A stretch of 35,958 nucleotides of DNA from Bacteroidota bacterium. GTDB lineage: Bacteria > Bacteroidota > Bacteroidia > Sphingobacteriales > Sphingobacteriaceae. The notes beneath the pieces are model-generated. The model was not told the origin of the DNA, ran no database searches, and saw only the letters and a list, made by a program, of their open reading frames with translations. Every line of letters starts with the position of its first letter. Position 1 is the stretch's first letter. The position numbers were made by a program, and so were the translations under genes. Of this stretch, positions 25,669-33,874 are shown in pieces. The DNA lies in the NCBI GenBank assembly GCA_013286565.1, contig JABDFM010000030.1:214-36171 (forward strand), read 5' to 3'.

Positions 25669-26805
25669 ATGTTTTTAGCAAAACTTTTGATCCTTAACGA
25701 ATTTTTACCTGTAGCGTATTTTTCCAGGGTTCATTACCAGGTTATAGTAATGCTTTCCATTGCTGGCCTGATAATCAGCCTACTGGTCTATATGCTTTTT
25801 TACATGTACTTTAAAAGTAAACATGAGAAAAAACATGATAAATGGCGGTTAATATCAGATTTGCTTATACATAGGGCCGTATTTTATGATGCGGAAGAAG
25901 AGGATATTGACGAAACCGAAGCACAAGCAGCCATAGCAGCTACAGCCAGGGCAAAAAAACTGATGCATAATAAACATTCCAGGAAATTTGTAACGGGAGA
26001 GATACTGTCTGCCAAAAAAAATATGACAGGAACTGCCTCAGATAATTTAAAACAACTTTATCAGCAATTAGGGCTCGATAAATATGCTTTGAAAAGTTTA
26101 AAAAGCCGTTTATGGCACATTAAAGCAAAAGCCATACAGGAACTTACTGTGATGGAGATGAGCGAGTATGTGAACCAGTTATATGCTTTTACCAATGACC
26201 AGGTTGAACTGGTGCGTATGGAAGCGCAAACCGCTATAGTTCAGTTTAACGGATTTGAGGGGCTTAGGTTTTTAGATATCATTACGTATCCGATCTCTGA
26301 TTGGCAGCAAATAAAACTACTGCAGCAATTAGCTCATGTACCGCCTGTGAATATCAGCATTGATGGCTGGCTCAGATCAGAAAACAATAGTGTTGTTGTG
26401 TTTGCATTAAAGCTTGCCCGTAATTACCACCGGTTTGAATTACACGACGATATATTATTATGCCTTGACCATGCTGACCAGAATGTGCGTTTAGAGGTTA
26501 TTAACTACCTGTGTGAAATTTATACAGACGATACAACCGACGAGCTTATATCGAGATTTTTGAAAGAGGATTTCAAAAATCAATTAGCCATGATCAAAGC
26601 GATGCAAAATATAGGGTCAGAAAAAGATATTCTTTTTTTACTGAGCCTTTTAGACAATGAAAGTCACGAAATGAAGCTCACCGCTGCACGTGCTCTGGCT
26701 AAAATCGGCAAAAGTGGTTTGGCTTCCCTTCAGGGCCATGCCTTAGCAAAAAGTTATCCCTTAAACGAAATGGTATTGCAAATAAAAGGAGAATTGGCAG
26801 CATGA
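25669..26805 (+). CDS. Membrane-anchored HEAT-repeat protein
   Basis: A 378-residue protein with one membrane helix (about residues 24-49, VIVMLSIAGLIISLLVYMLFYMYF) followed by basic residues, so the bulk lies in the cytoplasm. A charged linker follows (DAEEEDIDETEAQ). The rest is helical pairs of HEAT/PBS type: LKSRLWHIKAKAIQELTVM, VRMEAQTAIVQF, QNVRLEVINYLCEI, HEMKLTAARALAKIG. Such repeats bind other proteins, so it may scaffold the response regulator and the glycosyltransferase. Its last four bases overlap the glycosyltransferase start (ATGA), showing translational coupling. A possible later start is the Met at residue 28, but this would cut the membrane helix. No enzyme motif is seen. Confidence 0.85.
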   Translation: MFLAKLLILNEFLPVAYFSRVHYQVIVMLSIAGLIISLLVYMLFYMYFKSKHEKKHDKWRLISDLLIHRAVFYDAEEEDIDETEAQAAIAATARAKKLMHNKHSRKFVTGEILSAKKNMTGTASDNLKQLYQQLGLDKYALKSLKSRLWHIKAKAIQELTVMEMSEYVNQLYAFTNDQVELVRMEAQTAIVQFNGFEGLRFLDIITYPISDWQQIKLLQQLAHVPPVNISIDGWLRSENNSVVVFALKLARNYHRFELHDDILLCLDHADQNVRLEVINYLCEIYTDDTTDELISRFLKEDFKNQLAMIKAMQNIGSEKDILFLLSLLDNESHEMKLTAARALAKIGKSGLASLQGHALAKSYPLNEMVLQIKGELAA

Positions 26806-28244
26806 GTTGGCAAACCTTCATATTACACGTATTTACGTACGGCATTTTGCTGTATTCGATATTACTATTGGTCTGTTATGTCTGCATAGGTGCTTTCTCT
26901 ATCAGCGAAACGCGCACCTATCTTAATAAAAACAGCTTTACTGATTACCGCGTACTGGCATCTTCAACAGAAGCACCCAGCATAAGCGTACTGGCACCGG
27001 CATATAATGAAGGCACGACCATCATCGAAAACGTGCGATCGTTGCTGTCACTACATTATAATAACCTGGAAGTGATCATTATTAATGATGGCAGTAAGGA
27101 TGATTCCCTTGAAAAATTGATCGATGCTTATGACTTGTATAGGATCGATTTTTTTGTGAACGCGCAGTTAGCCACTAAACCTGTAAGGGGTGTATATAAA
27201 AGCCGCAACCCGGTTTACCGCAAGCTTATTGTGGTGGATAAAGTGAACGGTGGCAAGGCCGATGCGCTTAATGTTGGTGTTAACATCGCCCAAAATAATT
27301 ACTACGTGTGTATTGACGTGGATTGCGTTTTAGAACAAGATGCACTTTTAAAGCTTGCCAAGCCCTTTTTAGAGAATGCAACCGAGCGTGTTATTGCAGC
27401 TGGTGGTGTTGTGCGTATAGCCAATAGCTGCCAGATAGAAGGCGGTCGCCTGGTTAAAGTAAACCTGGCTAAACAATTTTTGCCCAGGGTGCAAACGCTG
27501 GAGTACATTAGGGCTTTTTTATTGAGCCGTATGGCCTGGACCCGTCTCAATGGTTTATTGCTTATTTCGGGCGCGTTTGGCGCGTTTGACAGGGATATTG
27601 TGATCAAATGCGGCGGTTATAACTCCGAAACCGTGGGCGAGGATATGGAACTGGTAGTAAGGATGAGGCGCTATATGGAAGAGCGTGACGAGCCTTACCG
27701 GGTCAGTTTTATACCCGACCCTCTATGCTGGACAGAAGCCCCTTCAACATTTAAAATTTTAGGCAGGCAGCGTAACCGTTGGGCACGCGGTACTATAGAA
27801 ACGCTTCGTATCCACAAAAAGATGTTCTTTAACCCAAACTATGGCTTATTAGGGATGCTGAGTTACCCATACTGGTTGTTTTTTGAATTTATGGCTCCTA
27901 TTATTGAATTTTTTGGAACCATCGGTTTAATAATTTACTGTTTAAGCGGCCCTATTAACTGGTCACTTTTTATGATCATGCTTGGGGTGCTGAGTATAGG
28001 GGTATTATACTCCATTTTTGCCATCCTGATGGAAGTACTGACCTACAACCAGTACAAGCAGCGAAAGGATATTTTACGCCTGGTGTTGGTTGCCATACTT
28101 GAACCCGTCATATTCCACCCCTTTGTTGTTTGGTCGTCTATCAGGGGTAATTTTGATCTTTTAAGAAAACATAACGGTGGCTGGGGCGAAATGACCAGGC
28201 AGGGTTTTGCCACTGAGAAAAAAACCGTAACAAAATTATTGTAA
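26802..28244 (+). CDS. Processive GT2-family glycosyltransferase
   Basis: A 480-residue membrane glycosyltransferase of the cellulose/hyaluronan/PgaC type. It has an N-terminal membrane helix (about 8-32) and the GT-A catalytic set: Asp96 in NDGSKD, Asp172-Val-Asp174 (metal and nucleotide-sugar binding), Glu280-Asp281 in VGED (catalytic base), and Gln-Arg-Asn-Arg-Trp at 323-327 (QxxRW, acceptor binding and processivity). Two to three further helices follow from about residue 345 to 440. It would polymerise a sugar and move the chain across the inner membrane. Its start overlaps the HEAT gene and its stop overlaps the next start by one base (TAATG). The sugar cannot be read from the sequence. 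Confidence 0.93.
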   Translation: MSWQTFILHVFTYGILLYSILLLVCYVCIGAFSISETRTYLNKNSFTDYRVLASSTEAPSISVLAPAYNEGTTIIENVRSLLSLHYNNLEVIIINDGSKDDSLEKLIDAYDLYRIDFFVNAQLATKPVRGVYKSRNPVYRKLIVVDKVNGGKADALNVGVNIAQNNYYVCIDVDCVLEQDALLKLAKPFLENATERVIAAGGVVRIANSCQIEGGRLVKVNLAKQFLPRVQTLEYIRAFLLSRMAWTRLNGLLLISGAFGAFDRDIVIKCGGYNSETVGEDMELVVRMRRYMEERDEPYRVSFIPDPLCWTEAPSTFKILGRQRNRWARGTIETLRIHKKMFFNPNYGLLGMLSYPYWLFFEFMAPIIEFFGTIGLIIYCLSGPINWSLFMIMLGVLSIGVLYSIFAILMEVLTYNQYKQRKDILRLVLVAILEPVIFHPFVVWSSIRGNFDLLRKHNGGWGEMTRQGFATEKKTVTKLL

Positions 28245-30298
28245 TGCAAAATAAGAAATCAAAGGAAAAAAGCTTATCATCAAAATTTACACAAGGCGCT
28301 GTAACTTTTGCAGGGCTTTCTATTGTATGGTTAGCCATCATTTTCCTGTTAAGCATATTTGAGCTGATCTATAATGGTGTGGTTCACCAGTTTCCACCAA
28401 GCTTTGGGGCGGTATTATGCTGGTCGTTTTTAAACGACCTGCTTTTCTGGTCCAAATGCCTTATCTATCTTTTTGTTATTTATGTGGTGCTTAACTTTTT
28501 TTCACGCAAGTTTGCCCGTATAGTATATACCGTATTTATAGTTTTACTGGCCGTTATACAACTCAGCCTTACCAGCTATTTTACAACTTCGCTGGTTCCA
28601 TTAGGGGCCGATCTTTATGGTTATTCTATAAAAGACATTAAACAAACCATAGGTGCTTCAGGTGGCATTGGTATTGTTGATATTATTGCATTTATACTGA
28701 TCATTGCAGCCACCGTTGCTGCTTTATGGTTCCTGGCTCCACGGATAAAACTAAGAAAGTATGCAGCTTTTGCTTTACCGGTAGTATCATTTTTGATCGT
28801 TATTATCGGCTTGCAGTCGTTAATAGGTCAGGCCAGTTTCAAGTCTGATTTTGCAAACAATCTGATCATCAATAAATCCGATCACTTTTGGACTACATCT
28901 TACAAGCATTTTTTCCCCGGACCGGACGATGTTGATATTTATGCCGATAGCTACATCAGCGATTACGGCGATGCAGGTAAAAACAAGGGAGTTGGGTTTA
29001 AATATACCGACCCACAGCATTACCCATTTTTACATAGCGACAGCGTAGCCGACGTGTTATCCCCATTTTTTAAAAGTAACCCAACGCCACCTAATATCGT
29101 AATTATATTGGTTGAAGGTTTGGGCAGGGCATTTACCAATGAGGGTGGTTATTTAGGAAACTTCACCCCGTTTGTTGATTCATTATCCGGGAAAAGCCTG
29201 TACTGGAAAAACTTTTTAAGCGAAGGCGGACGTACTTTCGCGGTATTGCCATCCATCCTCGGTTCACTCCCATTTGCTAAAAATGGGTTCCTGGGATTAG
29301 GCGATCAGATGCCGACCCACTTATCCTTATTGAGCCTTTTAAAATACAATGGCTATCATACTTCGTTCTACTACGGCGGCGATTCGAAATTCGATAATAT
29401 GCAAAGCTTTTTGCAAAAGAACGCCACCGACGAAATAAATGATGAGAAGTCGTTCCCGGCAGGGTATGTGAGATTGCCTGCGCCAAATGGTTTCTCGTGG
29501 GGGTATAACGACAAGGAACTGTTCAGGCATTATCTGCTTACTCGTGACGAGAAAGCAACTATACCGCAACTGAGCGTGGTGTTAACGGTATCGACCCATA
29601 ACCCCTTTGCCATAAACGAAGAAGATAAATATTTAGCACAGTTTGAGCAGCGTATGACCCAGTTGGGCTTTAATGATGCGCAAAAGGCCGAGCATCGTAA
29701 TTATAAGTTGCAATATGCCAGTATTATGTACCTTGATGATGCCTTGCGCGGATTTTTTAAAGCGTACAGCAAAAGGGCAGATTATAATAACACCATATTC
29801 CTGATCACAGGTGACCACCGTATGCCCGAGATACCAATGAGTGATAAGATCGACCGCTACCATGTGCCGCTGATCGTTTTTTCGCCGATGCTGAAACGCA
29901 CCTCGCAAATAGCATCTGTATCCACACATTTTGATATAAGCCCGAGTTTGCTGGCTTACCTGCACCACAATTACAAAACAAAAGGCCCGACGTTAGTAAG
30001 CTGGATAGGCCAGGGACTGGATACCAACCGTAATTTCGAAAACCTGCACAACTATCCGCTGATGCAGACCAAAACAGATATCATCGACTTTATCAGTGGC
30101 GAATACCACCTAAACGGCGATAACCTGTTCAAGTTAAATGCAGAATTGGGCGAAGATCCGATACATGATGATGATAAGACTAATCAGCTTAAAAACGCAT
30201 TTGACCAGTTCAAAAAACGTAACGAGATGATCTCCACAGGCAACTGGATCATACCCGATACTATACATCAGCATTATAACCCGGTGAAAGGGAAATAG
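28244..30298 (+). CDS. LTA-synthase/sulfatase-family membrane phosphotransferase
   Basis: A 684-residue protein with about five membrane helices in the first 200 residues and an alkaline-phosphatase-superfamily domain outside. Catalytic positions match LtaS: Glu291 in LVEGLG, the likely nucleophile Thr331 in EGGRT, His452 in STHNPF, and Asp524-His525 in TGDHRM, with His540 close by. LtaS, OpgB and the phosphoethanolamine transferases of this group move phosphoglycerol or phosphoethanolamine from a lipid to a glycan. Directly after a processive glycosyltransferase (TAATG overlap), it may decorate the polymer made by that enzyme; compare OpgH and OpgB for osmoregulated glucans. A Gram-negative cell has no teichoic acid, so the donor and acceptor are open. 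Confidence 0.9.
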   Translation: MQNKKSKEKSLSSKFTQGAVTFAGLSIVWLAIIFLLSIFELIYNGVVHQFPPSFGAVLCWSFLNDLLFWSKCLIYLFVIYVVLNFFSRKFARIVYTVFIVLLAVIQLSLTSYFTTSLVPLGADLYGYSIKDIKQTIGASGGIGIVDIIAFILIIAATVAALWFLAPRIKLRKYAAFALPVVSFLIVIIGLQSLIGQASFKSDFANNLIINKSDHFWTTSYKHFFPGPDDVDIYADSYISDYGDAGKNKGVGFKYTDPQHYPFLHSDSVADVLSPFFKSNPTPPNIVIILVEGLGRAFTNEGGYLGNFTPFVDSLSGKSLYWKNFLSEGGRTFAVLPSILGSLPFAKNGFLGLGDQMPTHLSLLSLLKYNGYHTSFYYGGDSKFDNMQSFLQKNATDEINDEKSFPAGYVRLPAPNGFSWGYNDKELFRHYLLTRDEKATIPQLSVVLTVSTHNPFAINEEDKYLAQFEQRMTQLGFNDAQKAEHRNYKLQYASIMYLDDALRGFFKAYSKRADYNNTIFLITGDHRMPEIPMSDKIDRYHVPLIVFSPMLKRTSQIASVSTHFDISPSLLAYLHHNYKTKGPTLVSWIGQGLDTNRNFENLHNYPLMQTKTDIIDFISGEYHLNGDNLFKLNAELGEDPIHDDDKTNQLKNAFDQFKKRNEMISTGNWIIPDTIHQHYNPVKGK

Positions 30299-30323
30299 GC
30301 TTATTAAGATAAAAAAAATGTAG

Positions 30324-30352
30324 AGCTATCCTGAAAAGGGTAGCTTTTTTGT
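30324..30352 (+). terminator. Terminator of the glycan operon
   Basis: AGCTATCC and GGGTAGCT (one G-T pair) form an 8-bp stem followed by TTTTTTGTTTT, about 25 bases after the stop. Confidence 0.75.
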
Positions 30353-30396
30353 TTTGGGGTGTTCGAAATCATAGAAATCGAACAGCGAAGCAAGTT

Positions 30397-30543
30397 TCAA
30401 TAATTGCTCATGTGCTCGATGACGGACGAAAAACAATACACCAACCCAAATAAGATCAGCAGGTGCACCAGGATCAATACCCATACGCCCAGGTTGGGGC
30501 CTAAGATATAATAGATGCCGGTATGAGCATGTTTCTTGTTCAT
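30397..30543 (-). CDS. Small membrane protein, 48 residues
   Basis: A short ORF with ATG at 30541-30543 and TGA at 30397-30399. It begins MNKKHAHTGIYYILGPNLGV and continues into one hydrophobic helix (about residues 16-41, WVLILVHLLILFGLVYCF), then SSVIEHMSNY. Against chance: basic start, well-formed single helix, coding-like third positions, and location in a 592-base gap with no other gene. Against it: no clear ribosome-binding site. It is convergent with the glycan operon, whose terminator lies between them. I do not recognise a family. Small single-helix proteins are often regulators or subunits of membrane complexes; no partner is evident here. Confidence 0.5.
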   Translation of the reverse strand: MNKKHAHTGIYYILGPNLGVWVLILVHLLILFGLVYCFSSVIEHMSNY

Positions 30544-30602
30544 CAGTATCAAAGTTATTTTAAAATTGATAATTTACAAAGAGAATTTATGTGCAATGGC
30601 TA

Positions 30603-30635
30603 AGATTTACGAAGTTTTTAAAACTTCGTAAATCT
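30603..30635. repeat. Perfect 33-bp palindrome
   Basis: 16-base arms (AGATTTACGAAGTTTT and its complement) around a single T. It lies in the gap between the small membrane ORF and dinB. No T-run follows, so it is a poor terminator on either strand; it may be a dispersed repeat or a binding site. Confidence 0.65.
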
Positions 30636-30848
30636 CCTCATAGACTGAGAACTTATTAATACGTCAAAGAACACATTCAATTAGTTTCACAACTAATTAT
30701 ATATGATAGAATACCGTCCGCACAATTTGCAGATGGCATATTGATTTTGAAAAAATGATTGTACTTCTGGTTCTTTAGAAACAAGTAAAAAGAGCGGAGT
30801 GTATCGAAAAGATCAGAACTGATCTACTCTGCTAAGTTAGCTAAAAAA

Positions 30849-30878
30849 TTTAGTATTTGCAAATCTTTTTTATATTTG
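30849..30878 (+). promoter_or_regulatory. Probable dinB promoter
   Basis: TATATTTG at 30871-30878 fits TAnnTTTG, with a TTTA at 30849-30852 as a weak -33 box 18 bases upstream. Transcription would start only a few bases before the ATG at 30891. Confidence 0.45.
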
Positions 30879-30890
30879 GCATAGCCATCT

Positions 30891-32003
30891 ATGCAGAACT
30901 CCACTGAAAGTATCCGCCGCAAGATCATCCACATTGATATGGATGCCTTTTATGCCTCTGTTGAGCAGCGGGATAACCCGGAATTGCGGGGCAAGGCTAT
31001 CGCGGTTGGTGGTTCACCTGAGGGCAGGGGCGGGGTGGTAGCTACAGCCAGTTACGAGGCGCGTAAGTTTGGGGTGCGCTCGGCGATGCCATCCAAACAG
31101 GCGAGGCAGCTTTGCCCGGAGGTGATATTTGTGAGACCACGTTTCGCGGTTTATAAAGAAGTATCGCAAAAGATCAGGGAGATATTCAGGAGATATACCG
31201 ATCTGATCGAGCCACTATCGCTGGATGAGGCTTACCTGGATGTGACGGAGGATAAGCTGGATATTGGTTCTGCTATCGAGATCGCGAAGCAAATTAAACA
31301 GGCTATCAAAGATGAATTACAGCTGACCGCTTCGGCTGGGGTTTCCATCAATAAGTTTGTTGCCAAAATAGCATCCGATATGAATAAGCCGGATGGATTG
31401 ACGTTTATCGGTCCATCGGGTATTGAAGCCTTTATGGAAAAGCTGGCAGTGGAGAAATTTTTTGGAGTAGGGAAGGTGACCGCCGAAAAAATGAAAAAGA
31501 TGGGCCTGTTTACCGGCGCTGACCTTAAAAAGCTCCCCGAAGATGAAATGATCAAACATTTCGGCAAAGCAGGGCGCTTTTATTACCAGATAGCCAGGGG
31601 AATAGATAACCGCGAAGTACAGCCCAACCGCGAAACAAAATCCATCGGCGCGGAGGATACCTTTGCCTATGATTTGACCGAGATAGAGGAAATGAATATC
31701 GAACTGGATAAGCTATCACAAACCGTTTGCAACCGCTTGCAGGTTTACCAGTTGAAGGGTCGAACCATCACCCTCAAAATAAAATATAGTGATTTTAAGC
31801 AGATCACCAGGAACTATTCTGTAAGTGAACCGGTTTGTGATTTCGAGGTAATTACCGATGCGGCAAAGAAACTCCTATTGGCAACCAACCCGGAAGGCAA
31901 AAGAATAAGACTATTGGGAGTGACGCTATCGAATTTCGGAGAGATCGCCCCAAAGCAAAAGAAACCGGAACACCCTGATCAGTTGGAGTTGTTTGAGGAG
32001 TAG
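30891..32003 (+). CDS. dinB: DNA polymerase IV (Y family)
   Basis: A 370-residue translesion polymerase. Catalytic acids are Asp16 and Asp18 in HIDMDAFYASVE and Asp112-Glu113 in LSLDEAYLD; the steric-gate aromatic follows in AFYASVE (Phe20-Tyr21). SAGVSINKFVAKIASD and the thumb helix-hairpin-helix (FFGVGKVTAEKMKKMG) are present, as is the little-finger domain from about residue 240. The C-terminal QLELF is a clear sliding-clamp-binding motif. The protein extends DNA past lesions at low fidelity. It is a single gene with its own short promoter region. I saw no convincing LexA site, so SOS control is open. Confidence 0.97.
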   Translation: MQNSTESIRRKIIHIDMDAFYASVEQRDNPELRGKAIAVGGSPEGRGGVVATASYEARKFGVRSAMPSKQARQLCPEVIFVRPRFAVYKEVSQKIREIFRRYTDLIEPLSLDEAYLDVTEDKLDIGSAIEIAKQIKQAIKDELQLTASAGVSINKFVAKIASDMNKPDGLTFIGPSGIEAFMEKLAVEKFFGVGKVTAEKMKKMGLFTGADLKKLPEDEMIKHFGKAGRFYYQIARGIDNREVQPNRETKSIGAEDTFAYDLTEIEEMNIELDKLSQTVCNRLQVYQLKGRTITLKIKYSDFKQITRNYSVSEPVCDFEVITDAAKKLLLATNPEGKRIRLLGVTLSNFGEIAPKQKKPEHPDQLELFEE

Positions 32004-32136
32004 GGTGGCGAGTGGGATCACTAGGTTGTTCCAGGCTACTTATTGTGTATTATACACTATTTCTTAATATTTTTTTTGTTTATTAATAATAATTATTAAA
32101 TTCAGCCCGATTATAAACACCGGTTGAACCTTTTTC

Positions 32137-32688
32137 TTGAAGAAACTTCTTTCCATATTGCTTCTCGGAACATTCCTAATGAATTTAGGAGGTTACAACC
32201 TGCTGTTTAGTTATTTTATACATCAGTCTGACGTTCAGATGGTTAAGCAGATGTATGATAATAAATTCAATTCAGCTAAATTGCTGGAGATCAAAGTGCC
32301 GGTTAACATGCCAACCATACAGGATTGGACGGAATATGAGAACATACCGGGCCAGATACAATTTAATGGTGGTTACTATAACTATGTCCGCCTGAAAATG
32401 ACACGGGATACCATGTATGTGGTCTGTTTGCCCAATAATGTAAAAACACACCTGGTTAACGCCAATATTATTGTTGCTAAAAATATAAACGATGTGCCTT
32501 TAAGTAAAAAAGGTGCTGAGCCTGCATCCAAAAAAGCTGACTTTGGATATGATAACGTATATCAAATATTGAAGTGCGATTATACCGCATTTGAAGAACC
32601 TGCAAGTGTAATTAGTAATACACTGGCCCTGCGTCTGACCAATCCATATATTGAATCTCCCGGCAAACCGCCAAACGCTTCCTGCTAA
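32137..32688 (+). CDS. Exported or membrane-anchored protein of unknown family
   Basis: A 183-residue protein with an N-terminal hydrophobic segment MKKLLSILLLGTFLMNLGGYNLLFSYF, which needs a TTG start at 32137. The first in-frame ATG is at residue 15 and would cut the segment and drop the KK, so TTG is preferred. The rest has no motif I recognise; it contains ELIKVPVNMP-like strands and QDWTEYENIPGQIQFNGGYYNYVRLKMTRDTMYVVCLPN, an alternating beta-rich part. MNLGGY near the end of the helix is a pattern I associate with small unnamed Bacteroidota proteins. It is a single gene. Two Cys residues (about 137 and at the C-terminus) are present. Confidence 0.75.
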   Translation: MKKLLSILLLGTFLMNLGGYNLLFSYFIHQSDVQMVKQMYDNKFNSAKLLEIKVPVNMPTIQDWTEYENIPGQIQFNGGYYNYVRLKMTRDTMYVVCLPNNVKTHLVNANIIVAKNINDVPLSKKGAEPASKKADFGYDNVYQILKCDYTAFEEPASVISNTLALRLTNPYIESPGKPPNASC

Positions 32689-32913
32689 GCTGCTTCTTAT
32701 TTAATTCCTTTTTTGTTTGCATCAGAATTTGGTGCGGATACAAGTTTTTAGTTTAAGACGTCAAATTGCATACGATGCGTTGCATTGTAACCTTTTGATA
32801 TGGGATTTTATAAAGCAGCCTCTCCATGCTGATCATTTTCTGTGCTTTAATTTTAAGTGCCGATAAAAGATCCGGTCTATCCAATTCTTGTATTTTATTA
32901 AACAATTAAGTAT

Positions 32914-33870
32914 ATGATTAAATCTTTACCCAGGCATTGGTATAAATGCTTTATGATCATGGTGTGTTTTTGGGCCTCCGCCCAGCACGCTTCCGCTCAA
33001 ATGGAAAACGACGGAATAATGATACCCAAGAACTATTTATGCCCCGGCGCGATGTACAGTACTTCCAGTTGGACGAATTACTGGGAAGGTACCTTTAAGC
33101 GGAACAACGGTAACATCGGGACGTTGAATACCAAAATGTATAGCTTAATGGTTACTTATGGTATTACCAAAGACCTTATCGCAACATTAGGTGCACCGTA
33201 TGTTACCACACACGCTTCAGCCGGAACGCTTGCAGGCCAAAAAGGCTTGCAGGACCTTTCACTTAACTTGAAATGGCGTGGCTATAAACTACAATCTGGG
33301 AAAAGCATATTTTCTTTGTTTGCCAGTTTAACAGGCTCGATCCCCTTAACAAATTATGAAGCCGATTTTGATCCCCTGGCACTCGGTACGCACAGCAAAA
33401 ATTTTATGGCCCGCGGTATTGTTGATTATACCTATGGCAAAGCCTTTTTCACCGGATCTGCCGCATACATAACAAGGAGTAATATTACCATTGACCGCAA
33501 CTCTTATTACACAACCCAACTGATCTACAGTAACCAGGTAGAGTTGCCGAATATGTCTGATTACAACTTTCGCGCGGGTTATCGTAGTAAATACTTTATA
33601 GCTGAAGCAGTTGCGGATATAAGCACCTCAATAGGAGGCTTTGATATCCGCAAAAACGATATGCCTTTTCCGAGTAACAGGATGAATATGACCAGCGTAG
33701 GGTGGAATTTAAGGTACCGGATAAAATCACTTGCAGCTCTGGAGCTTACAGCCGGTTATGATCATGTGGTTGCAGGCAGAAACGTAGGCCAAAGCAGCAT
33801 GTTCCACGGTGGCGTTAGCTACATATTCGGCCTTTCAAAATCCAAAGATCAAGTAGGTTATAAAAATTAA
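32914..33870 (+). CDS. Outer-membrane beta-barrel protein (MetA-pathway/transporter-like)
   Basis: A 318-residue exported protein. The signal peptide (to about residue 29, HASAQ) has a longer N-region than usual. From MENDGIMIPKNYLCPGAMYSTSSWTNYWEG on, the protein alternates aromatic and polar residues with turns at Gly/Asn, fitting a 12- to 14-strand barrel of the kind annotated as transporter or phenol-degradation MetA-like. Strands such as LMVTYGITKDLIATLGAPYV and LSLNLKWRGYKL are typical of that family, whose job is mostly unknown. The PAP2/haloperoxidase-like lipoprotein gene follows after four bases, so they are co-transcribed and likely work together. The final strand (GGVSYIFGL) is followed by a short charged tail. 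Confidence 0.82.
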   Translation: MIKSLPRHWYKCFMIMVCFWASAQHASAQMENDGIMIPKNYLCPGAMYSTSSWTNYWEGTFKRNNGNIGTLNTKMYSLMVTYGITKDLIATLGAPYVTTHASAGTLAGQKGLQDLSLNLKWRGYKLQSGKSIFSLFASLTGSIPLTNYEADFDPLALGTHSKNFMARGIVDYTYGKAFFTGSAAYITRSNITIDRNSYYTTQLIYSNQVELPNMSDYNFRAGYRSKYFIAEAVADISTSIGGFDIRKNDMPFPSNRMNMTSVGWNLRYRIKSLAALELTAGYDHVVAGRNVGQSSMFHGGVSYIFGLSKSKDQVGYKN

Positions 33871-33874
33871 GAAG

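Noticed and set aside
30871..30891. LexA-type SOS box before dinB
   Set aside because: No convincing inverted repeat is present between the promoter-like box and the start codon.
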